Shown one piece after another: positions 1 to 12,200 of a stretch of DNA of 64,000 nucleotides. Both the position numbers and the translations under genes were made by a program. Source of the DNA: Helopsaltes ochotensis (lineage: Eukaryota; Chordata; Aves; Passeriformes; Locustellidae); NCBI GenBank assembly GCA_013400155.1, contig VXBM01000193.1:278873-342872 (forward strand). Direction: 5' to 3'. Each line of letters starts with the position of its first letter. Position 1 is the stretch's first letter. The notes under the pieces are model-generated. The model was not told the DNA's origin. It worked only from the letters and a program-made list of their open reading frames with translations, and did not search any database.

Positions 1-3000
1 GGCTCCCACAGCACAAGGCTGGATCTTCATTTGGAAAACCTGCTTTTTCCAGCTCATGGTGGCTCTGGGACAGTCCCACCCGCAGGGGTCCCCAAGGGAC
101 CAGGGATGACCCAGCTGATCCCTCTTTCTTCTGCTGACTTCCCACTTGTGAGAGGGGAAGCCAGGCCAATACATGATACTGAAATTTTACTATCTTCAAG
201 GCTGCTCTGTCTAAAGCCAACTGCTTTCATTTTTAGGGCAGTAAATTGCTGGCAGCAGAGAATAAAAAGACTGAACTTTCTTTATTAGCCTGAATTTTCT
301 TTATGGGTCTGCCAAAGAACTGGGTTTTTTCCATTCTGTTCTGGCTCTCTTCGTGCTCCCTCCCCATTTTCTGCTGATTTTTCTTTGCCGGCAAGCATAA
401 CTGAAGTCCTTAAAACTTAGTGTGGGGTTTGTTTCTCCCTGTCACCTACCTGCTTACCCTAGACAAAGTCATTGGCACCTGGCAACACAACTGCCATTGA
501 GCAGCTGAGCAAATACACAGTTTATTGCTGGTTGTTTCCAGCTGGGAGACAATTGGACATCAGAACCTCACGACTTCAAAATAATCCTATTTATGTATTA
601 GGAATTTACATGAAAAATACTAGTTTCACAGGCAGGGAAAGCAGAGTAAGAAGTGCACTGGCCTCCAAAAGCTTCATTCCAGGCTGTTCTGCAGCCTTGT
701 TTGTGCCATCATCTCTGTAATGCATCCCCTGCTCCTCTTCTTCTCTTTCTCACACACTTACAGCACCCCTTGCTCGTCACACATATTCCCAACAGTATCC
801 CTTTTCAGTGAAAACCCATTTCCCACATCATTCATGTTCTCAGGTGCCTTGGCAGGTGTCCTTGTGGCAGTGTCTGGGTGTATTTTGGGGAGAGGTCCCC
901 ACAGACCAAAGGAAACAGGCCATGGGGTTGAAGAGAGCAATTAGGGACAAAACCAGCAAGGAGAGGGTGCTCCGCTTAAATCTTTGCACATTTCCCTCAT
1001 TCATTCCCCCTAAGGCAACATCTTTATTGTGGTCTTTGCTCCTACACAAGCCCACACATCATTATAGTTGTTTACATACCATCACTAGCAATAATAATAA
1101 TAGCTAAGTAATAATTCTTCATTTGAATGTGATGAACGGCTGCATGTCTCAGTAAAAATAAATACATGGGGAAAGGGAAAATACATCATTGTTACTAGCA
1201 AATGAGGCATAGTGCAAGAAATTAAAGTATCTGGCTTATGGAAAAACAGGGAAAAACAACTTTGCAAGGAAGTGTTAAACCAATAGGCATAAAGGATCAT
1301 TTATTGAACATAAGAGAAATTAATAGGGAATAGGGAAAATTAAGAGAGATATAAATGTTTGCTGATGTTCTGTATAAATGAGTACCAGCAGGCATAAAAT
1401 TAGAGCTCAAACAAGAAAATAGGTTACAGTTTCATTTGCAGCTGACACACTGAATTTGTACAGGATTTTTAAAATTTTCTACATTTTTGAAGGCTAAACC
1501 CCATCCCATTGGAAGAGACCCTGTAAGTTTCCGAACACTCAAATGCCTAGCTCTGTAATATAGCAGATGAAGCTAAAATTCCCCTTTTTGAACTGCAGGG
1601 ACACTTATGCATCTCTCTGCCCTGAGCACTGCGGCAGCCACAGCCCTGCCGAGCTCCCAGGGCTGGGCCAGCACCCTCCCAACCCCTGCAAACGTGTTCC
1701 ACAGGGCAGCAGTCCTCCTCTGCCAGCAATTTCTCTGTCATTTGTGGAGCAATCAAAGGGAGAAGCCAGAAGAAGACATCCCCCCTTGGGGTGCTCCATG
1801 CTCTCCCCCCGAGCCAGGCGCTTGCAGCACCCGGGCAGGTCCCGCTGCCAGTGTCCTTCCACAGCCCTGCTGAGCCAGGCAAAGCCGGGATTTCAGGGGT
1901 TAATACCCTGCCAAGGGTCAAAGGCAGTTCAGGGAAATGCTACCGGCAGAGAGCTCCTAAGGCAAATCCGAGCCTGCTCAAGCTCAAGGCTTTAGGAGGA
2001 AAGAAGGAGAGGTAAGCAGCCTCTTTGCTGGGGCAGGGAGATGTGTGCTAGGAAGAGAAGAGGTCGGTGATGGGTCATGTTAGGTGATGCTCTCACACCT
2101 TTCAACACTTGGCTTTGGCATTTTCAGGCTCGTCAGGTCTATGCAGCAGGTGCTCTGGCCAGACTGCGCCCTCTCTGCTTTGGGCAGAGATGATTTTGCT
2201 CAGACCAGGCTGTAGGGTCACTGGCTCCAGCTCTCGCCTCCCTGGCCCCTGCTGCTCTCCCCCTTTCCTCCTGCAGAAGCAATTGTGCTGCACTGGGGGC
2301 AGAAAGGGTGCTGGGCAAGGGGGGGTGGAGCCATCAGGGCTCCTGAGTGCTCCAGGAGAAAGTCAAATTATTCTCTGGTGGGATCAGGTTCTAGTTTTCA
2401 GTCCTCAGACGTTTCAGTTTTATCTGGTGATGTGCCAGAGAGAATTTAGCTCTCTCTCTGAAGCTGGAGTAGCTGGATTCATGACTTTGACAGAGCTTTG
2501 TGTATCAGCAAGGGGGGGAGAGCAAATAGGTTGGAAATATTCATTTAATAGCACTCTAAAGCAGCTTGTCCACAAATGGCTGCACAGCCAGAATATGTAG
2601 TGGTGAGAGGGCACAATGTTTCAACTTATTTTCTTTTTTTAATTGCTTACACAAGCTCATGCTGAAAAACTCTTATGCTTGTACTCTCTAGTATAAATAT
2701 GTCAATATTGAAATCATGCTGTTATTATACTTCTAAGTATTTTTCTATAAAGAGGCTGCAGGATATCTCTGCCAGCATCTGTCTTGAAGAGCTGAGTTTT
2801 ATCACAGCAGAAAGCAAGAACCTAAGACCTGTTTCATCAAAGGGAGTCTATATTTCTGTTTAATGTTTTTCTTCCCCTCCTGAACTGTTTACAAATGGCA
2901 ATTTAGCCCCTGGTCTCTGTTAAGATGTTCCAGCCACAAAGCCTTCAAAGATAGCCAGAAGTGCTCCTTTCTTTTTGCATTAGAGATGAATTATATTGTT

Positions 3001-5598
3001 TGAAAACAAAAATTCAGGAATGAGTCAGAGGCATGAAAGCAAGTGATAACAATTAGGAACTGATACTCATCTTTGATGTTCATGGGGTTGTTCAATATTT
3101 GTGCAATTATCCCAAGCCCTGCTTGTCCTGTGTGTGGGTCTGGTCTGGAGGGAGGGCAGAGCACAAATCTGTCTCAATTTGTAGCAACATGGAAAAAATA
3201 AATTCAAGGGCTACTAAAGTGAATTTTACATAAATGTCGCAATAAACTACCTTCTGCAGACATATTTATTTATGCCAGAATGCAAGAAGTTTTAGCTGTG
3301 TCTCGGGAGCATGTGTCATCAGTTGCTTTACTATTGCTATTATCACATGTGTGAGTATATCCATGCTGGAAAAAGGCTGAGATTTCTGTGTTGTGGTAAA
3401 TAGTGACAGAGTAAAAGAAATAACATCTATATTTAATGAAGCTACATCATATCCTTATAACACTTTTTCTGAATTAAACTGCTCTAGCTTTAGTTTCCCT
3501 TTATATTAGTGGGCGAGAAGTCTCTTGGTGTGCCCATAATTAATCATGAGCTCAGACTACACTATTTCAGTTTGGCAGAGATCTAGACCATGCATATTCA
3601 TTAAAACTTAGTTCAGCCTTTACTTTTATTTCCTAGTGATGACACAGAGGACTGGGAAAGGTCTCTTTACCCCAGTAGAAATGGAAAGGCTGGATCAGGC
3701 TGGGATCTTGCTCTCCTGGCATTCTGTATCAAGCACCAGTTTCTGACTGGAAATTTTTTACTATAAGAACACATGAGAAATTTGGTACTGTGATTTCTTT
3801 CTTTCTTTCTTTATTTTAATAAAGTGAAGACATCAGAAGAGGAAAATGAAGGCTTCTTATTTTAACCATGAGAAGAAATATGGGGTACAGGGAGGTTAAG
3901 CTGTGCAATAAAAATGGAGGAGCACAAAGTTCAGCGATTTTATTAAGCACAAATAAAAACACAGACTGTGACCTTCATCTTTCAGGGAGCAGAAAAGTCT
4001 CCTGTTAGGGGTGGATTTCCCACAAGTGTCTCATAAAAGGAGATGGGACACACTACCAGGTGGGAAAACAGCACGTTGGCTCCAGTCTCTCACACGCTGC
4101 CACACCAGCTGTCCCAAGCAACGTGGGAGTTCCTGCAGTACATCCACAAATCTTGGACCCTTTGCTAAAATGGTGTTACTTGGACAAAGGTTTCAGCAGG
4201 AGCAATGGGCAGAACCAGTCCCTGCCTGTTACATGTGGTGACAATAGGTGAGTATATTCTAGAGATCTCCCTGGACTGTAGAGCTTGTAGGATCCTCATT
4301 GTCACCTCTGGGCCTCCTTGGCTCAGTGCTCTCCTGCCTGGGTCTCATGGTTCTGTGTTCCTCAGTGGTCAATGCCACATTTTCAAAGCTTTAAATCTGG
4401 CAACCATATGGCTACTGCAGTCAGAGGAGATACAGAAACTCATCATTTCCACTGCTTCTTCCTTCACTTCATGCATCTCAAAAACATCCCATATTTCCTT
4501 TCCAGCACCGCATGGCAGAAGTTGCTGTGAGATTAATGAAGACATTTAGCCTCAGTAAATAAGATGGTTGGGCCATCTTAATTTTCTCCAAGGACTTTAT
4601 AACCCCAAATTTAAATTGGACTTAGAAAAGGTCACAGAAAGAGAAAACCTAGGAGAGGAATGGGGTGGCAATTAGGAGCATGTAACTGGAATAATTCTTC
4701 AATTTCCATGCATGATGAAATGAATCTGTCCTGACAGAGCTAGCATGAAGAGAGGATGTGTTGCTCTACGTGCTTGTGAAATGTTTGTATCACCCAGCAG
4801 GAAAGACAAAACTCTTTGTGTAGCAGCATGTTGGCAATACTTCCCCATTTGATCTGTTCCCTTAAAATGTTTGGGTGTGTGGTTGTGCCAAGGTCCAGAT
4901 GGTGGATTCACATCCATATCAGGAAAAATTATGTTTAGGCCCTGATGAGGAGTTAGTTTTTAAACAAGTTTAAAACTGCTCAGAGCTAAGAATATTCTGC
5001 AGGTGAGAGGCTTGCAATAATCTAAGGTGAAAAGGCATAGAAAATTCCATAAAACAGCTGCACCATGACTCTGAGCTCTAACTCAACACTGAAGAAGGGC
5101 ACAACATATCCCTTGGTTTGCATGCCTTTAAAAAAATGGAAAAGAAAATCAGCTGAGAATGTGCAGTCACACAGTACAGAACACAGGTCCTTCAGGAACG
5201 ATGTAAATGAAGTTGGTCACCTTGGAGATAGATGAGACTCTCCAAGATAATCCCATTCCTATTTTCCTGAGGTGCAAGGAGATGCTCAGGAATGGCACCC
5301 ATTAGACCACTGGGTCCAGAGAACATTTAAGGGCAAATGTTTGCCCCTTTCCAATGTCCACAGGCACAGAAACTCACAAGGTTCAAAGCTTGAAGGGGTG
5401 GTGGGAGTCAGAAGGGATTCTCTTGAATAATTATAATTTCTGCAACATAATCCACAGAGTTAAGGGAACCTTTTTGCTGTGGTTGGCAGCTGTGGGCATC
5501 CCAGGGCTCCTCCAAGCAGTATCAGAAAAACTACTTTGGGGTTTCTTGCTGTTCTTGCTGCACAGGGCCAGTATTGGGTTATTTGTTGTTGTCCCTTT
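1..5598. other. Intergenic DNA, no gene recognised
   Basis: No supportable gene is seen here. Short open frames occur on both strands, including a plus-strand frame of 163 codons at 2109-2600, but they lack recognisable domains and overlap frames on the other strand. Positions about 1600-2340 are richer in G+C than the AT-rich surroundings. A short TTTC run lies at 3794-3812. The stretch is taken as part of the gene-poor interval 3' of MTHFS. Confidence 0.6.
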
Positions 5599-5660
5599 TT
5601 GTTTGCTTGTTTGTTTGTTGGGGTTTTGTTTACTTGTTTGTTTTTTGTTTGCTTGTTTTT
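5599..5660. repeat. GTTT-type microsatellite, imperfect
   Basis: The plus strand is a run of GTTT and GCTTGTTT units interrupted by a GGGG and longer T runs. The repeat explains the low-complexity Phe/Leu/Cys-rich frames seen across it, which should not be read as protein. Confidence 0.85.
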
Positions 5661-6030
5661 AATTTGAACCCTTATTGACCTTCTGAAATATGACCCTTTT
5701 CTGCACACCGAGTCCAGGCTGTACCTGCCTTTATCATCTCTGACAGCTCATTTGTACTCTTGTAAGGTATTGTATCCCATCCTCAGCAGCAGAAAGATTA
5801 GTTCTGGGAACTATTTACCCTTTTCCAGTGGATCCTGAGGCATGTGATCCATTCAGTCATGATCAAGAAGCTGTAATAAATGGGGCACTTCTTCCACTGA
5901 CCCTCTCCATCCTCTTGATGTAGCACTCTTGCAGGTTTGCTAAGGTGCTCAGAGATTAATGCAGACAGGAGGAAACCCAGAGCAGGGACTCAAGCTTAAC
6001 CCCTCATTTTGATGTAAGATGTGTAGGAAC
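5661..6030. other. Intergenic DNA, nothing recognised
   Basis: I see no gene, repeat family or RNA gene in this short stretch between the GTTT microsatellite and the MIR-like SINE relic. Confidence 0.5.
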
Positions 6031-6202
6031 AGTAGTTAGGGTGACAGCCTGGGACTTAGGAAAGCTGTGTTCAATTCCCTGCCTTGCCGTGTGTGACGTG
6101 GCACCTCTGTACCACAGCTCCAAACCCACATAATGGGACAACTGTATTTTCCTACTTCATGTGGCTCTTGGGAGAATAAATGTCTTTAAATCTGAAAAGT
6201 GT
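6031..6202 (+). repeat. MIR-like ancient tRNA-derived SINE relic
   Basis: The order of segments follows the MIR/core-SINE pattern. A tRNA-like start (GTAGTTAGGGTGACAGCCTG) leads into a degenerate B-box (GTGTTCAATTCC). A core with the usual GTGTGAC step follows. The tail has TAATGGGACAA, then CCTACTTCATG, then GGGAGAATAAATG and TTTAAATCTGAAAAGTG, which corresponds to the L2-derived MIR 3' part. The copy is strongly diverged, so it is an old, immobile relic. Recognition is by eye; the exact subfamily cannot be assigned. Confidence 0.65.
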
Positions 6203-9200
6203 TCAGTTAACCTGACAATGAGATCATATAAGTGGATTGCATAGAGCAGGCAGAATCCAATGAAGGTGGCTTTAAAATAATATTAACATCTATCTTCCTG
6301 AGTTTGATTCTACGAGAAGAGAATGTTCTTCATCAGTATTTCAGGCTATTCATCATCTTCCTGATCCATCCATTGTTCAAGATGTTCCCTGGCCCTGAAA
6401 ACCCAAAAGAGCTTTGTCATGAACTGCATATTAGAAGAAATATTTCTTCCATTTGACACAGCTTCTGGAGCTGACATTTTCTTAAGTATCTTTTATTTTC
6501 TTCTAAACTAACAGCAGTTAATAGAATACAGTGATGATTTCTACAAGGTGTTCTGTAACTCAGAGGAATATTTCTCAGACCTGAATTTTGCTCATCTTTC
6601 TAGATGTCTTTCCTGGGCTCTAGAGATAGGCCAATTCCAGTGATTAAGAAGTTCTGTTAGTATCAGCACTATTCAGAGTTTTGGCTGCTTTATCTCTGTC
6701 TTGCTTTCAGTCCCAGCTGAAATCAAGAAGTAGAAAGGCAAATTGAATGAGAGAGATTGTTATTAATTAAAAGAGAAAGTTAAAGAGTTGTACAAACTTT
6801 TTTGGTGTCTCAAAAACCCCCTTTCAGGTATGTGATGTCTCAAGCTTCTTGAACAAGTGAATATCTATTTCTTCTTTATCTGAGTCCACTCAAGCATGCC
6901 ACAGAGTTGATATGGGCCCCATGCAGCTTTATCTGAATCAGTTCTACCAAAGTCTTAAACTATATAATTAAGCCCTTTTTAGGGACTGGAAAACTGCCAC
7001 TAAATTTGAAATCTGTCATGGTAATTTCAAGGCTAAAGGAATTAAATTTAACAAGAGATATTATTCCTAATTATTACCCTATCTCCAGCCTTTTGCACTT
7101 GTCTAAATTCTTTAAAAGTTTTGCTCCTTTCATAGCCACCTGATCATCAGAATTTTAATTAAGGCTAATCAGGATGTCTGAACCGTGACTGCCCATAGAT
7201 TACTCTCTTTGGCTCAATAGTAGGTGTTCATCTCAGGGCCTCATTGTGTTTGGTGCTTGGGGTGACACAGCTGGCATGGTTTCCAGTTTTGATATAGATT
7301 TTCCTTCAATTAGCTAAATTCAATGAACTGAACTTAATTTGTAATTTCAGAGTAGATTGCCATTTTTTTTTTCTGTGTTATGGCAGCTTTGCAAGTGGCC
7401 ACAGCTTTTTTGGACATTTACTGCTGTCTCTGATACCATATTTAGATGCAGGGCCTGATTTTTATCCCAGGGAAGTATAGATGAGCTGCTTATGCTGGCT
7501 ACTTTTTTTGTTAGCAATTTAGGTTATTGACTCCAGCAAATATCTTCATTGATTCCCTATAATTGCTGGTGTCATATGTTTTTCAGTGGTATTTAATGAA
7601 CTCCTCTGAAGTTCTTCTTAATAGTATGAGTATTATTGCAAGGAATAAATTCCCATGTGTGAGGCAGAGAGCAGGATCTGTGCAGCTGTCCTTTGAGGGG
7701 TGAATGACCAGTGGAGAACAGTGGTTGCACATCCCTCAATGAATAGGAAAGGAAAGGTTGGGTGGGACAGATTTGTCACCATCTAATTCCTATTTATGGT
7801 GTTGTTGCCTGTCCTTTGTTCTCCCACGGCCAACACTTTGCTTTAGAACCATTGTTTTCCCTTTATTTCATTTTCAGTAAATGATGCCATGTACAGAGGA
7901 CCAAGGAGAGCTGTGCTGGTTCTGATGATGGTTCCCATCACCTGGCTGTCTCTGGGATCAGCCTGCAACAGGCTCCAGAGGCACTGGGCAAAGACATCTT
8001 AGCAGCTACTGGTACATTCCTAACACATTCTCCCAACTCTTGGTGGTCAAGACCAGTGACTTCCTGAGCTGGAGATGCATTGTACTGGTCTTCAACTGCC
8101 TAAAATACATTTTTTTTGCCTGAACTTGTCCAGAGGGGTTGTTGGAAGAGATCTGATCCTGCAAAGCCTTGATTCCCGAAGAGTTTTGAAGGCAGTATTA
8201 AAAAAGGGTTTTTGCAAACTGGGGCTTGTAGGGACAGTCTGTGCTGTAGGATGGGAGGTCACTGTGCCACTGCCTGGGTGATATTCTCCAGGGGTTGTAA
8301 TGAGCAGCTTGGCACTGTGGCTGCTCTTTGTAAGTGATACTCAGGGAAACACAAAACTTATCACCACCACAATATATTATCTGAAGTTGAACAAGAAAGC
8401 AATTATGGTACCAGATTGCCATTAGCAGGTAGGAAAAAAAAACAAGCCCAAGGTTTCTTCTGCATCTCAGCTTGTGGGCTGACATTCAGATAAGATGAAA
8501 ACATCATAACTTCCAGTGATTAACTATGAAACATTGGAAATGAATGTTTGCAAGTGAATTTGTCCTCAAATACAGCCTTAAATACTTACATCTAGGCACT
8601 TCTTTTTGAATAGCACAGCCTTCTGTGACACCATGGAGCATTTTTATGTGCAGACTTAATTGAAACAGTCTTATTTATAGCCATGAATATTCATTCTTCC
8701 TAAAGGTGATTCTGAGGGAGGCTAATAAATGTTCTCACTTTCCTTTGCATTAGCTAACGATCTGGAAAACAAATATACTGCCATTCCCTGGGAACCCAAT
8801 CTTGCTGTGCTGGACTATACTGGATGAAAGTTGTATTTCACCTTCCATTTATTTATTATTATTCATATCTCTCCAATGTGTGAAGTTTCTGCCGTGCAGC
8901 ACCAGGCACGGCACCAATGTCCACGTCCCAGAGCTGGGAATTTAACTCTGAGGCAGGAGACGACAGATGGAGCCAGAGAGACAAAGAAGTACAAGGAGAT
9001 AATTAGACTGAATCCATCAATGCAACTGGCCATGGTCTTTGTGCACTGCCATGGTGGCAAAGGATTTTGGCTGAAGAGAGTTAAAGGGGAGCCCTGGGAG
9101 ATGCATGTTACACACTGTGCCAAAATATTACCTTCGATTCTAAGAATGAAAATTTTAATCAACGAGTTTTTATCACTGGTCAATAATTGTTCTTTACAGT

Positions 9201-12200
9201 TTTCAGTTTATCTATGATTTTTCAGGCTAAAGCTTGGCTTTCCTCATGTCAAAGGAGACATCAACCCTTTGTGCAACTATAGCACAACATGGAGTTCCAG
9301 CTTTTCCCAGGATGAGGTATCACAGCATGGATGTATGAACTGTCCAGAGCTGCAAGCTGACTGTGCCTTTTCATGTAAACTTTTGCTTCTGCAGTGATGA
9401 TGTTTCATTTTTTAAATGGCCAGAAATAACCAGGACACATGGCAGAACTCTTTAGCTCAGTTCTTTTACAGAATTGAATGCAACATTGCACTGCAGTGAG
9501 GGATTTGGGGAATCTGAGCCTATCCCTGGCACTTACTGCCTCCTTTCTCAGCCAAGGAGAGAGGAGTGATACTGGCATAGGGAGTTGATGAATTCTGAGA
9601 TTTCACAGACCAGTGCTCCCATGAGCTGCCTGAAGTCCTAAACTGTGTTGCTTGGAAAAGTTCTGCACTGAGGCTACTCTTGCATGGGGTCCCCAGCTCC
9701 TGCTTAGGGAGGTGCCTGGGTAAAATGAGTAATAAATTATGAAAAAATCACCTCAGTCAGCACTCTCCTCTAATGACTCTTGGAAAGGGATTTCAGTCTC
9801 CCCATAGACATGTACAGAACCCAGCCTCCATTCTCAACAAAAGCCTTTTAATAATAAATGTTATCAAACCAGGAAAAGTGTAATGCATTGGAATTCAGAG
9901 GCTAATGCTGGGCAATAGCTGTTGGCTTCCAAGATTTTTCAGGTACCCAGTGTTGCTCTTCTCTGAAAACAAGAGGTGTAGGGCTCTCATCTGTAGATGC
10001 CATTTTGTGCCTCTGGTGAGCTGTGCCGAGGTAATTTGGCTGAGACCATCCTTAGGGAGCACCAAAATGTTCTGCCTCAGCCTCAAAGCAGAGAGCTCAC
10101 CCAAAAATCAGGTGGTGTGAGGACTCAGTGGAGCTCAGGTGAGCTGCCACTCCTGACTGATCCTGATCCTGGCCAGGGTGTCACAGGTATTGACAGATCC
10201 CAGCAATGTCTAACTTTTGGAAATTATATCAAGCTCTGACAGAAGCCACTTTGGAAAGTCATGAACAGAACTGCAGTGGAATGAGAATCCTCTGAAAACC
10301 AAATCCAACCTTGCTTACACCTTCTCTAATTCTTCTCTCTCCTTCCAAAAGTGCCTCCCTCTGCGAGCTGTTGCAATTACCTCTCATTAGCCATTGACAA
10401 TACAGGAAGAGAAAGCATAAATTGGAAGCATGAATCATATCCCAATTTAGCCTGTCTCTTCTGCTAATAAAAAAGCATATGCTTCTCAGATACTCCTCTG
10501 CATTGAGACTGAGAAGGAAAGCAGTGGAGGGAAAGTTGAACTGTGCAGACTTTTACAATGAAGTGGTTCCTGTTTTTTCCTTCAAGAGAATAATAAATTA
10601 GCAAATTTTCTTCTTAGAACAGTCTTCATTTTGTACCAGGTATGTGCCTAAGCCAGTTCTCCATATCCAAATGTGTGGAAGTTTGGTTTCTGGTAATGTG
10701 TCTGTACATCTGGGGTTAACGCTGCAGCTCAGGTCCAGATTGTGTGTGCTCAGGCATCCTTATGTAATAATTTGCATTTTACAGCTGAGGAAATAGCACT
10801 GCCCTGACAGTTTGTGGAAAGGGCTCTATGAGACCATTGCAGTAAGAGGTCTGGATGACCTGCAAAACCCTTCTTGCCTTAAATTCCTAAGCTTAAAATC
10901 TCAAAATAACCATTAATATTTTTGAGGGCTTCCAGCACCGTGATGATGGAATAAGTCAATGGAATAAAGGGACTTCTTTAAACAGACAGTAAGGATCTGA
11001 GGATCCAAACAACATCAGCTCCAAATATTCAGCCCTTTCCATGAAGCAACATAGGCTCTGTGGGTTAGGATTAGGTTGTTGTAATGCCCAACTTACAGTA
11101 TAAAGCCAGCACCAGTGAAACCATGCAGAGATCTTTCAAAATCACTTGAAAAACACCAGTCAGTGATGATATCCCAGACACAAATAAAGTAACCTAGATA
11201 GGCTGAGGGCATAGTGGAATAATCCAAAGTAGTTGGTTTGGAAAAATTACTTACTCTGCTGTGGTGTTTGGTGGAAACATCCATGTCTGTAGTGTACTAT
11301 AGTAATAAATTTATTTTGCTTAAAATCCTTAAAAGTACCACCTCATAAATTATGAAACTCTCTATTTAGTTTACAGAAAGTTTAGACAAGTCAAATCTAT
11401 TCCAATGAAAGAATCAGATGTCAGTGAAAACAAATGTCTAGTATCAAAACACAGATTAAATATTGATGACTGCCCAAATTCTACATGGTAGTAAAGCAAC
11501 CTTTGGTACTCAGAATAACAACAAAGCCACTTGGAAACAACTCAGCAAAAACTCAGCGAAGATCTGTAGCATGGCAAATGCTTTAAAACATGCAAGCTGT
11601 TGCACCAGTTATGTTATTGCACATTTTCAGGACAGAAACAAAAGTAAGGCAGTTGATTGTATGCTCTTAAAACTCTTATTTCTTTTCTCTTATGTTCCTA
11701 CCAATGTACTGTAGAATAAGAATCTCTCACTTGAGTAAGTGCCAAAAATGAGTCTCTGAAAAACGCGTTACAATTCAGTGTGTTATGAATTCCAAAGTCT
11801 GACAAGAGGTGCAGGCAGTGGTGTGTTGGGAGCTGCCTGGGAAGAAGGTAAAGAATGCACAAAGTCATTGTCCCTGTCTCTCTGGTGAGGCAAGCTGAGG
11901 TCCTGATGTGACTACAACAAAGGGCATTTGACCATATTAAGTAACAAAACTTTAATTCTGGGGTGTAGTTAGTACCCCCTATGAGGTCACTTGTGAAATT
12001 GTCCTCACTGCTCCCCATAGGTCAAAAAAGTCCCTTTTTTCCCAGAGTGACACAAACAGGCAAACTAAAGAACCCGGAGCTTGGGACAGCAATTTTTCCT
12101 CTGTAATTCTCCTCCTATGCTGAAAATATACAGAAGTGAAAGTAAATTGAAAAGTACATTTCTGAGTATAGAAAATCCAGTCCTGTCCTGGTGTTCTCCA

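Noticed and set aside
1510..1560. CR1-tail-like string CATTGGAAGAGACCCTGTAA
   Set aside because: Only a short similarity to the CR1 GGTTGGAAAAGACC motif, without the octamer repeats or the GTCCAACC continuation.
2109..2600. Plus-strand frame of 163 codons
   Set aside because: Low-information Ser/Gly/Cys-rich translation without recognisable motif, overlapped by minus-strand frames.
10765..10810. MIR-like string CATTTTACAGCTGAGGAAAT
   Set aside because: About 20 bases fit the MIR core but the flanks do not; too short to call.
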